Source: Saccoglossus kowalevskii (Eukaryota; Hemichordata; Enteropneusta; Harrimaniidae). Taken from it: a stretch of DNA of 64,000 nucleotides. Every line of letters starts with the position of its first letter. Within the stretch, counting starts at the first letter, position 1. Shown piece after piece: positions 27,201 to 39,200 of this stretch. Location: contig NW_003151755.1 of assembly GCF_000003605.2 (NCBI RefSeq), positions 81,587-145,586 on the forward strand, written 5' to 3'. A model generated the notes under the pieces. That model ran no database searches and was not told the origin of the DNA. It worked only from the letters and a program-made list of their open reading frames with translations. A program made the translations under genes and the position numbers.

Positions 27201-30200
27201 GAAGATTGAGGCAAAAATGGCCAAATTTTTTTGAGTAAAAACTGAAAATTGATTCAAATTTTGTCTGTTGGCTCCAAAATTGAGGTTTATTTCCAGAAAT
27301 ATTGAAAATATAGGAAAAAAAGTGCAGGAAATTTTGAACGATAAAGTCTGGTGCTGAAAATGATAAGTGTAGTCGATCATGGAGTATATCTCACTATTTC
27401 AGACTTGCTGCATTGAAAAAGAATGGTGATGATAATTGGAAAAAACGAATCGAAAAGTACGATGACTCTCCAACGACGAATTCCAAGGAATCAGTAGGCG
27501 AAAATGGCACAATAAACAACATGGACGAAGTGAAACTACGAGATAAGGTAAGAAGACAATGATTTTAATAATAATTTGATGTACATGTGTAACTACCATT
27601 CTACCATTTTGTTATTTTTGGGTGTGGCTGACAATTTGGTATCTTACAAGTGGAACACTTTTATGTATGACAGTGAAAACAAGTTTTGTGTGTGAAGTAA
27701 TTCAATGTAGGTTAAAGCAGTTAATATAAAACCAATTAAGTGCTGGACAGTTGTTAAAATTCGGCTTTTAAAAGGTTACTTATAGAGCGGGTGCTTTGAA
27801 CTTTTGTTTTTTGTGCCATAGCTCTCTGGTTTTGAAATCATGCCAAACACAATCACCTCAGATTTGATCGTTCTCTTTACTTACTAATGGAGTATTAAGT
27901 ACAGGAAGTTTTAATGCCTTTTGTAACGCCAGTTTAATTGGTGAAATAAGAGATATTGTGACCTAAATATTGTGGTCGCTATAGAAATGTGGTATTGAGG
28001 GAATAGAAAGTAGATTAAAATATTAAACAAAATGCCAATGCCATTAAAAAGTCCAGTGCAGTGTGGTTATAACTTTTGTTCTAAAATACACCATGGATTC
28101 ATTGTTTTTTCAATCCACTTTCTTTAACATTACAATGTCCTGGACAATACTTTATTTCGATCTTTTTTTTGCTAATGAAATAAAATTATTGAAATTACTT
28201 TATTTGCTTTTTTATGATTTTATAAACAAAATTACGCATGTCATTTTCAATCCAAGTTATGGTTTGCAGTTCTGGCTCTAATAAAGCACAAGTTCATGTT
28301 GTAATCATAGCGCCCCCCACGAATGAAGTAAACTTCTGAATCTTTGTGTGAGGGCGCTATGACTCAGGTTGCATGAGCTGCCATAATTTCTTTACATGTC
28401 TGAATACCTTGACTTGCAGTCCAACCTGTCAAATGGAGGACGACCTCAGAGTGTTGCTGAACGTTTACAACAGTTACAAGAATGTGAACATACGTGGAAA
28501 GACCGAGTAGAGACGCACGATGCCCATAAACATACGGTCGCTGGCAAGCTGTTAAAAGCTGGTAAGGAAGTAACTCCTGCTCGGGCGCGGCGACCAAGGA
28601 AAGCACGGCCGTTATCAGGATCTTTCAAATGTAAGTGATTCAATAATTTTATGTGTAGATTTTTTTTTCACCTCAAATTGAACACAAGTATTTGTTCAAT
28701 TCGTATGATTTATAAAAAATGTGTTTTCAAAGTAGTCTCATAAATAAGTTTTGTTTTGTCTGCACTTGTGAAATTGGAAATTATTAAACTGAATATTCTG
28801 GTTATTAAGTTAATGTACTGCATTTTTTGTAGATTTATTAATTAATTTTATTGAAGTAAAAGAAAATTTACACATAAGATAAAAGTTCACAATAAACAGT
28901 CCAGGCATAAATAATCTGTACAGCAATGTTAACAATTCTACCTCCCACAAACCACTTTAATGTTGGACAAAACAAGTCGGTGAAAATAGAAAAATTTCCT
29001 AGTAGTAAACATTTTTCTGGAATCCAGCAACACAGGATGTCAGTGACTTCAGCGAAATTTTGCCTCCAAAAATCTCATAAAACCATATTCTTTATAAAAT
29101 GTTGATCAATTTCTGAAGCCAGTTGGAAACTACCTATGTCTGTTTACGCCCAAATTATCAACAACAAGAAATATTGAAAAATGTCACTAAAATTTTGGCT
29201 GGAAATATTATTGGACTTGAAATATTAATTACATTATATAAAAACACCTGACATCACCTTTTAGTTGTATATTTTGGGGTTCATATATCATTCTTTTTCT
29301 GATTTAATGTTATGTAATCTATTGTTTATTTTATTGGTGTGTGCATGAACTTGTATTAATCAAATGCAACTTTCGTGTTTAATGATCTATGATAATTTTA
29401 TTAATTTTGATGATTTTGTTTTTTTAATAGTACCTGAAGGAATGCTGGAGGGTAAACCAAAAGAGGGGCAGAAGCAGTCTCCACTCGCTGCCAGCAAATC
29501 AAAGGAGGAGATTGAATCTAAAATATATGGGAGTAGCAGCTCCACTACATCGTCTGATTTCACATCAGAGTCGGAATTAGAACCTCAGCCGACTGCCGTG
29601 GAAATACATCAACCAGACAATGAGGATTTCACAGAATTTTTCAAAAGTTCATCGGTGACTGTGGAGAAAAGTTTTTCAAAACTAACGACAAAAAGTGAAA
29701 CAATTCATGAGGTTGATGTGTCAGACTTTGATTTATTGGCTGGTGCTGCCAAGCCAATGCTCACACCACTTGGAGTACAAAAACGGACTGCAATGCCACA
29801 GAGGCGTGCTAAGGCTTCGAGTAATCCATTGAAAACATTAAAAGCAAGACCCGACGTGAAATCGGAATATACTGAGATTAGGGCAGGTCATGCTGAGCGT
29901 GAATTCAAACGAACAAAGAAGGAGCAGAGTAAGTAATTAACGACATACTAAATCCGAACTACAACGTCATCTCGTGATTCTGCCTTTGCAACATATAAAC
30001 ATGTACATCACTACATTGTTGCTATGCATCTTGTTGCTTTCCACCATTTTTATCAAAAATGCATTTCTACAGTCCATTTTAGTTGTCATTCTAATTTCAA
30101 ATACATGTAAAGTATATCAAGAGATGGAGATCGAACCTGTAAACATTTTGTAGCATTGAACTTGTCATCGAGATTCTTATTTTGGAGACACCGAGTCTTA

Positions 30201-33200
30201 GGTTTTATTAGCTCCGCTGTCGACTTTGTCAAGCGGAGCTTATCATATGAGTGATTGTCCGTCGTCCGTGTCAATGTTTTACTTTTTCGACTTCTTCTTG
30301 AAAACTACAAGCCTGAATGCTTTGATACTTGGTGTATATGTACCTTGGACAGACCTCTCTAAGATTTGTTCATTTGGTGATGATACCTTTAATTCTCTAA
30401 TTTTGATGAATATTTTTGTCATTTTTGGTAAAAAGTGATATTAGTTGATTTCTTTTTGAAAACCACAAGTCTGATTGCTTTATTAATATACATATTGTTC
30501 ATTTCTAATGGTATCTTCAGTTCTTTAATTGAAATGTGCATTGCTAACAGCGGAGCTATCTCAGCCGACAGGCTGCTTGTTATGTAGTTGAATGTATTAG
30601 CAAAAATTTGATTGTCCAAGTATTAAAGAAGGACTACAGTAAATATCTCCTTAACAGTCTGTGGAACACACTGATATGAAATGGTTTTCTTCCATTATGC
30701 GTCACCATAAATTAACATACCCGGTACTTTCTGTATGACTATTTCAGTTGAGAAAGAATCAACATTTGCTTCCAGTGCTCTCGCTGGCCTTGCAAGTACG
30801 GAAGATTTCAGCAATGTAGCTCTTAGAAAGACATCAGATGTTCTAGCTGCTGACCAATCAGCTCTGTTATTACCATATAAGGACGTTATGCTTTTACAAA
30901 TCAAAGGTGTGTATGATAATGCAATCCTCAATATCTTGAAGAATATAATTCAAATACAAAAATAAATGGTGCATATAATGTTAGTATTCCATATTGATTT
31001 AATAACATACTAGGGTTTGAACCAATCAAAAGCGTGGTTCACTCATTACTCAAAGCGATATCAGTGAGCATATATTTATTACCAGGTAACCAAAACAACA
31101 AAAGCTTTCTATTACAAATATCGATAGATCTGTCGAAACATGTGTGATTGCCTGCAATTTTGGGAATATTAACACTTCGTTGTATGGTTTTCAGGTCGGC
31201 GTTCAGTGCAAGTGAGACTAGTTGAACCAGTCCCAGCATCACTAAACAAAGGCGACTGTTTTGTGTTAGTTACACCAAAGGCGCTGTATCTATGGCAAGG
31301 AGAATATGCTAATGTGATCGAGAAAGCGAAGGTAAGAAAAATTAAGAGTATACTAGACAAAGACATATAAAACAAGTACGAGAAGATCTATTGAATGTCT
31401 CAACCACCATCTTGCTTGTATTTACATTTCACTATCTACAAATTTCAGGCAGGTGAAGTTGCTCAGACGATCCAAGCTAAGAAAGATCTTGGATGTAAAG
31501 CAGGTGCTATTACAATGATAGACGAAGAGAAAGGAGAGTTTATGGGACAGTACAGAGCTTGGAGGAACTTCTTTGAAACCATTGGAGGCAGAGATAAATA
31601 TGGAGGCAAGAATTAGCCCTAATTAATCATATTTCATTGTGCTCTTTTTTGAATCATTAATTGCTCATTTTAGTCCCATCCCAAACTAGGGGATTGGCCT
31701 TCGTTTATTATTACCGGTATAACACTGAAATTGTGTTGAAGGCTGGCAGTCATGGCGAGTGCAATGACTGCCTTTCAAATAAATACTGTCAGCACTTCAC
31801 ATGTGTGTATTTCTAAAGATTTATTATTGTTCTGCTGTTTTCTGGTTAGTCTTCACCTGCATTGCACACACTACACACAGTTCAAAACAATGATCAGACC
31901 AGGGCTCACAGTTATAACAGTATTTTATTGTCACAAACAAATCTAAACAATGGCCATGCATGCTATGTAATATTGGACAATTGACTAGCTTGCCTATGAA
32001 TGTGCAACTGGTTTTCAGCACGTCTCTTACATGTAAAACTGGTCGTTAACAATATGTAAACATTCATTGTTGTGCGAGACCTCCCTATGTACATGTGAAG
32101 TTCTGATGACAGTATCACCAGTATGAGTATGTAACAGCTCAATTTGCTATTATTTTGTTATTAAATTTCTTTCTTTTCTATTTAAAATATCAGATGCTGG
32201 ACCCCCAGAGGAAGATGAGGATTACGAGGTGTTTTTGACGGAAGCCAATATGATGTACACTGTGACAGATGACTCCCTAGTACCAATAGAAGAATACTGG
32301 GGGGTTTCCCCTAAAGTAGCAATGTTAGATTCCACTCAGGTAAGCTCAGGTTACTTTAAAAGCACAATTATTTTGTGAGCTTAATTTTGTATTTTGTTTT
32401 TAAAGACAATCTATATTGTTTTGAGACCATCTCAATTAGCAATGTTTCAAATACCACCTCATCAAGATATTATGACCACCTAAGATGGTTATTAATGACC
32501 ACCTAAAATTGTTTAGTGTTAATGACCATCTAAGTTAGTTATCAATGACCACCTGAGATAGTTCAGTGATAAAGGCCACCTAAGTTAGTTATCAATAGCC
32601 ACCTAAGATGGTTTGGTGTTAAAGACCAACTAGTAATTTAGTTACCAATGGCCACCTAAGATACTGTAAAATACTGTATTTTCACTTGGAATTAATTTTC
32701 GCTGTTTTCGCTGAAGGAATGATTCAGTGAAAATAAAATCCAGCGAATATATTCAGTGATAAAGTTAGTTAACCTAAGTTAGTTATAAATGACCACCTAA
32801 AATACTATAAATATATATACATTATTTCAGCTTGGATTAATTTTCGCTGATTTCTGATGAGTTGAATGTAAAATATAGGAAAAAAGGTGTATTTGCTGAT
32901 TTTATTTCCACAAATTTTATCCCTTTAGTGAAAAATAATTTAAAATTACTTTGCTTTAATGTTGAAGACCAGTTATTTAAATTAGTTATGATATATTTAT
33001 ATCATTGGATAAGTCTTTGTTTTTGTTTTTTTCTTGCAGGTATTAGTGTTTGATTTTGGGAGTGAGTTGTACATATGGCAAGGAAGACAGTCATCGTTAC
33101 CAGCACGCAAGATGGGTGTCAGATTAGCTAAGCAATTATGGGATACCGGATTTGATTATTCAGATTGTGAATATAATCCCTTCTATCCTATGGATCATAA

Positions 33201-36200
33201 CAAACCAAAGAAAGGTCAACGACCACCATGGGCTCTTTTTGCTAAGGTAAGTAATCTATAGAGGGCGGTGTGTACAATTTTTGAGTCTTGTCCATGGATT
33301 TTTTTACACCTAATTTGTTATTTCTCTTCACAAGGTGAATGAAAGAGTGGAGACCGTCTTATTCCGGAGTAAATTTCAAGATTGGCCAGATGATTCCCGG
33401 ATAATTAAAGTTAAAGGGCCAGAAACTGAAGAACAAAAGGTATCTTTTTTTTCTCCAGATATAAAGTACCAATATCTGTGTATAGGTTTAGAGGTAGCGA
33501 TTGTTTTTTAAGCTTGGCACGATATAATCGTCTCTTTTTTTCACTGCCTGTCTTGCACATAACTATCCGTCTGTACAGCTCACTCTGATGCTTGATTCTA
33601 GGGTGAAGTTATGGAATTGAAACCATACGATGCAAAAATGATGGCGACTCCAAACAAAGAGAAACCCTACCTGGTCTTAGAAGGTGTTAATGTTGGAAGA
33701 GGAACCGGTAAGCCTCTCCCCTTGTCAATGTAATGGCTCATTCCAATATATTTCACAGATTTACAGAATCAAATCCAGTGCTATGAGTAAAATAACCATT
33801 TTTTCCAGATATATTTCGTTCATATTTCCTATCTAACTAACATGCATTAGCATCCCTGTGTGACCCATGTCCCAGTGAGTGTTCCATGGAATCTATGTTT
33901 ATTAATAACTAGTGTAGCACATGTTTGACCTAACCTTGACCCAGCTGTTACATGTATATATCTAGGTGCATGAAAATGATTTAGATTTGATTAGACATGA
34001 TAATGATTACTAACATGTTTTTTTCTGCATGGAATGGCTGCCTGTCTCTAGGTTTGGACTGTAATGAGAGAAAGGATAAACAAATAGAAGGTGAAAATTG
34101 AAAATACAATCAAAACTTTGATGTCTATTCTATTTCTGTACTTTTTGTTTTTAATTTAAAAAAAGATTCTTTCTCACTGAAATATTCTTATTAGCAGAAG
34201 AGTTTATTTTAATTTATTTTTCTAGACTATGATTGGATAACAATTATGAGAAATGATTGCTCATTTGCATATATTTGCATAACAGTATTACTTGAAACAG
34301 GCTCGTTAAAATGAAATAGATTTGCATATATTCACCAAAGATCGTTGTGAATTTATGCTTACCATTTAAACTGAGTATCTCATATTTGTGAAATAAAAAT
34401 GGCTGTCAATCGTTAAATGAATAATGCTAATCACTAATTTGCATATATTTAAATAAGGATGACTACCAGTTTATGCAAATTAGTTATTCTATTTTAAGCA
34501 TGTTTACTCATTTGCATATATTGACAATTGAGGTTGAGACAGTATCAATAAAAATATTCCAAAATTATAAGATAGGTATATTTTGTGAGAAAGATTCTAA
34601 TTTCTGTTTCTCATAGGTAGTAGTAGTCTTTCCTGTTTGCCTGCATGTTTCTGTCTTCCTTCCTACTCGCTATGGATTATGGGTAATCATGTGATGGTCA
34701 CCAACAGAGAATGAATGCGTGTTTAGAGTACAGGATAAACACATTCACTTTAGAGTGAAATACAAGATTTAGAGGCATGATATCTGTATTTTTATCAAAA
34801 ATAAATTCCTGTAATTGTGTAGCTTTGACTACAGGCACTGCATGCCTGTTAACTGGAATAAATATAGAGACAAATTGCTGACACGAAAACCCATAAATAG
34901 AAAAACGTATGCAACTTAGTATTTCATTTTGACTACAATAATATTGATGAAACATTTTCCATGAGTGATTTCTCTTCAAATCTTCTTCAAATATGTTTCT
35001 TTCAAACACCCTAGAGTGGAAATGAAATATTTTCATTTCATAGTTTAAAAACCGAAAGATTACCTTGTATCTTAAAATACTGCCAATGATGGCACTGCTT
35101 GTGACCTATGTTAAGGTCATTGAATACAGCTCATTGATTGGTTGTACAACCTTTACATTCACTTGCGTTATTTTGCATATATGTATGAACTTACCGCCAG
35201 ATGAGCAGTCACACTACCTTAGTTTAGTCCTTGTTCACTCACTCCAAGGTGATATCTACAGTTTATAAAGTTTTGTAACTAAATTTCAAATAGTTTTAAT
35301 CAACAAAACTGCACAATTGTGATCAACACTTATCAAATGGTTATGTCCAAAATTAAAAGTTAAAATTATCAATCTAAAGACATTAAAATTTGCAAAATCT
35401 GCACCAAAATGATATTCAAAGTGTCAGAAGTAGTAGAAATACATCAACAAAGTTGTGAAATATGCACATTAAATGTCTCACTGAATATTGTCTATTCATG
35501 ATTACCATAAATCCATAGTTTAATTTTTGTTTCAGATTTCCAAATGTATTATTATTTTACTATTATTTCCTCTCCATATCTTCAGTGAGTCGCTGTAACT
35601 GTCTTTTTTCTTTCTTTATTATTTTATAAATATTTCAAATCAAGTTGTGATAAAATATGGCAAATTGATTTATTGTTACGATAATGAGTGTTTAAGATCA
35701 ATGCCCCCATCAACATATTGGTGAATCTGAATAGAATTGCAGCGGCAATTGTTTTTACGGCAAGTCTGGGAAGTATTTGTGTATCAAGTTTGTAGCTTGT
35801 GAATTGACTGACAGTTTGTGTGTTTGCTAAACAGTTGGATTTCAAACTTGCTGAGATTGACACTGGTAGAGCGCACAACAATCCACTGGCACCATCAACT
35901 GTTCTTATTCACTAATAAACTGGCTCCAGTTTGTGTTGTCTGTTATACGAGTGGCAGTCCTAATACATAATAAAGTCATGATGTCTTGCATCGGCCATCA
36001 GCATTAACTGTAACACCACTCTACTAGTGTATTCTTCAAAATACACCAGTCTTCAGCAATTGCATCAAATTGATCTTTTCATAATCAAACCTTTTCTTTG
36101 GAATGTCTGGTGTCACGCATATAGGAGATCTCTTAGAAAAAATGTCAACGTGGATATGTCATTATCGATGACTTGTTCAGATCTAAAGCTGTCAGCCAAT

Positions 36201-39200
36201 TCACAACAAGCTTGTCAACTTACTGCTCCACTACTTCCGAGATTTTGATTTAATATCTGTCAAACATTTATCTGGTAACATGTCCTCATTTTCCTACATT
36301 TATGTTTATTTATTTTCTATATAATTTTACATGTATCTTTTAAAAGTCAGTTGTTCTTCCCCTTGATTAGCATTTATGTTTATTTATTTTCTATATAATT
36401 TTACATGTATCTTTTAAAAGTCAGTTGTTCTTCCCCTTGATTAGCACTTTTTTTGAAAAAACTTTACCAAATTATATGTTTTTCAGGTTACTACGACAAA
36501 GTTGAAAGGCGTGGTACGGTGATTACGACACTGTCTGTTGTAACATGGCATGTTTTAGAATATGAACACAGTATAGTACCGAAGGAATCTTTTGGTCAAT
36601 TCCATGAAGGTGACACATACGTAGTACGATGGCAGTTTAGGGTTGAAGCTGCTGGTAAGTAATGTATAATATTAATCAAATTGTTATATTTCGTTCACTG
36701 CGAGATCAAAAGTTATGCGTGAAATCAAATGTAAAAACAGGACAGACAAAGGTCATAGCGTCGTAGTTAAAAATTAAATCGTTTGATTTTTACGGCAGAC
36801 ATTCGGCATGTATCTTTCATGCAACTCACAAGATCTCGCAGTTAAATGCAAAATTATCTATTAGTTGTAAGTTATTTCTCGTGTCAATCTTCATAATTTC
36901 CAGGAGCGAACAGATGCAATGTATGTATTATTTTAACAAGAGTCTTGCTATGATTTTATTTTTTCAGACATGAAAGACCTAAAGGGGAATCTATCAAAGA
37001 GAGCAAAAGGTCATGGCAAAGAAAAATGTGCTTACTTCTTTTGGCAGGGATTAAAGAGTACTATTAATGAAAAAGGAGCTTCAGCACTGATGACTGTAGA
37101 GTTAGATGAAGAAAGAGGACCACAGGTGAGGATAACCATGGTGACAGGGTGATGGGGATAAAAGGTTCCCATAGGTGAGGATAACCATGGTGACAGGGTG
37201 ATGGGAATAAAAGGTTCCCACAGGTGAGGATAACCATGGTGACCGGGTGATGGGAATAAAAGGTTCCCACAGGTGAGGATAACCATGGTGACAGGGTGAT
37301 GGGAATAAAAAGTTCCCACAGGTGAGGATAACCATGGTGACAGGGTGATGGGAATAAAAAGTTCCCACAGGTGAGGATAACCATGGTGACAGGGTGATGG
37401 GAATAAAAAGTTCCCACAGGTGAGGATAACCATGGTGACAAGGTGATGGGAATAAAAAGTTCCCACAGGTGGGTTTGTACCCTCCATGACTAACCTTGGT
37501 AACAGATTGATGGGGGTAAAAGACACACAGATTCGTATGGAGTAGAGAGGATTTACAAAATCAGGCTGACATCCTAATCATGATTTCTTTTAGATTCGTG
37601 TCGTGCAAGGAAAAGAGTCTCCAGCTTTCCTTCAGTTATTCCAAGGTGCGATGGTCATCCATATTGGCAAGAGAGAAGAAGAGGACACCAATACGCAAGG
37701 TAACTAGTCAATGACCAATAGAGAACTTTGTTATCTAGTAGACTATTGTTCATAACTCAGTGTGTGTGTACAGTCAACTGAGGATTCTGTTCTTTGCTTG
37801 TTTTTTAGCTACATCATGTGATTTTATGTTTTGTACTTGTATGCTTTATCTTATATTTAGCACCTTATTTTTTCTGCAATCCTTCCAGTATAATTGACTA
37901 GTGAATTGTTCTGTAAATGTTGATGCAATAACATAGTCAATGTCAGTGGCGGCCATCTTGTATTAGTACCGGGTGTGTGGTATGTGATAAAGATTTTGAG
38001 TGAATTGAAGAAGTCGCACGAATTGCAAAATTTTCATTAGTGGAAGAACTGATTAGGGTTCAGCATTAGTGTAATACAGCCGTGTTGCATTTTTGAGTCT
38101 GGCAATCTATCTCGTTCATTTCGATGTTATGAGCATATTCACTGTGTTTTAATTTCACAATATTGTCAAGGAAACGATAAGTTTTATTGTTACGGTAATT
38201 TACATACACGTAGATTTAATTTTAATAGCGGATTTTACTTATCAGCGAAAATAGCAAAATTAAAACCCAGTGAATAATTAATGCATTTACACTACTTATT
38301 TATGAATCATTTTTATCACTTGGTTGCAGGGGCCTACAGACTTTACTGCGTTCGTTCAGAGGACCCAAGCGAAGGATTCCTCGTAGAAGTACCGTGTACT
38401 GTGCAATACCTTAGATCTAGAACAGCATTTATTCTGTTAAATCTAGAACACCTCAAGAGAAACAAAGCTGAAATTATTCTTTGGTTTGGTTCCAAAGCCT
38501 CTTCTGCGATCCGCAAAGTAGCGAAGGCCACAGCCAATCAACTCAAAGAAAGGTGAGACATACTTTTGAATATTTCACGAATTTTCTTTTGAAAGAAAAA
38601 GTTCTCAAGGTACTATGTTCCTTAATGTTGCCCTTAAGAAAAAATGGTTGACAGCAACATCAATAGGTCTGTTTCCATGGGGATATGGGTCATCATCAAA
38701 AGTCTGATGGATTGTTGTGAACACAATTTCCAGTATACTTTGTAATGCATGTTATTGTACTTTGACAGACGCCCGTTAGAATGCAGTTTAAGTAAAGAAG
38801 TTGAAGTGAAAATAACTGAAATGGAAGAAGGAGATGAGAGTACTTTATTCTGGAAAGCATTGGGAGAAAAGAGAAGCAAGAAATCAACTTATAACTGCCT
38901 TATAGACAGTGAGTATGCTGCCATCTGTGGTCAATTCGACTTTTCTTTTTCTTTGATGAAATTTTCTTTTTATTAAAGAACGGTGGTCGTTGCGCTACAC
39001 ATGTGCGATATTTTTGTTCATAAACATTGATTTTCCCATTATTCAATGTGCTCTTCTAATGGAAATCAAAATGGGCGTGACAATCACTAATTCCCGTCAT
39101 TGACTCCTTCAATACCGTCCAATCATCTAAAAAATACCTAATTAAAGCTTGGTTGCGTCTCAGTTTGTACTATGTGATCTGCGCAACAGCCAAAGTCGCC

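Larger units (their letters stand above)
26997..30747 (+). other. SVIL introns 4-7
   Basis: Introns at 26997-27402, 27548-28419, 28631-29430 and 29929-30747 are AT-rich. Notable contents are a short hairpin at 28309-28357 (ATAGCGCCCC against GGGCGCTAT) in intron 5 and a dispersed repeat at 30203-30585 in intron 7. I see nothing else to call. Confidence 0.7.
33708..36486 (+). other. SVIL intron 14 (contains candidate exon, octamer cluster, duplication)
   Basis: Holds the 39-nt candidate exon, a cluster of six perfect octamer words at 34263-34517, and a perfect 74-bp tandem duplication near its 3' end. The stretch 34.6-36.2 kb shows nothing recognisable. Confidence 0.8.

Noticed and set aside
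37032-37526. 164-aa antisense ORF rich in a [16 protein letters not shown] period
   Set aside because: It is created by the 49-bp minisatellite, whose unit lacks stops on that strand.
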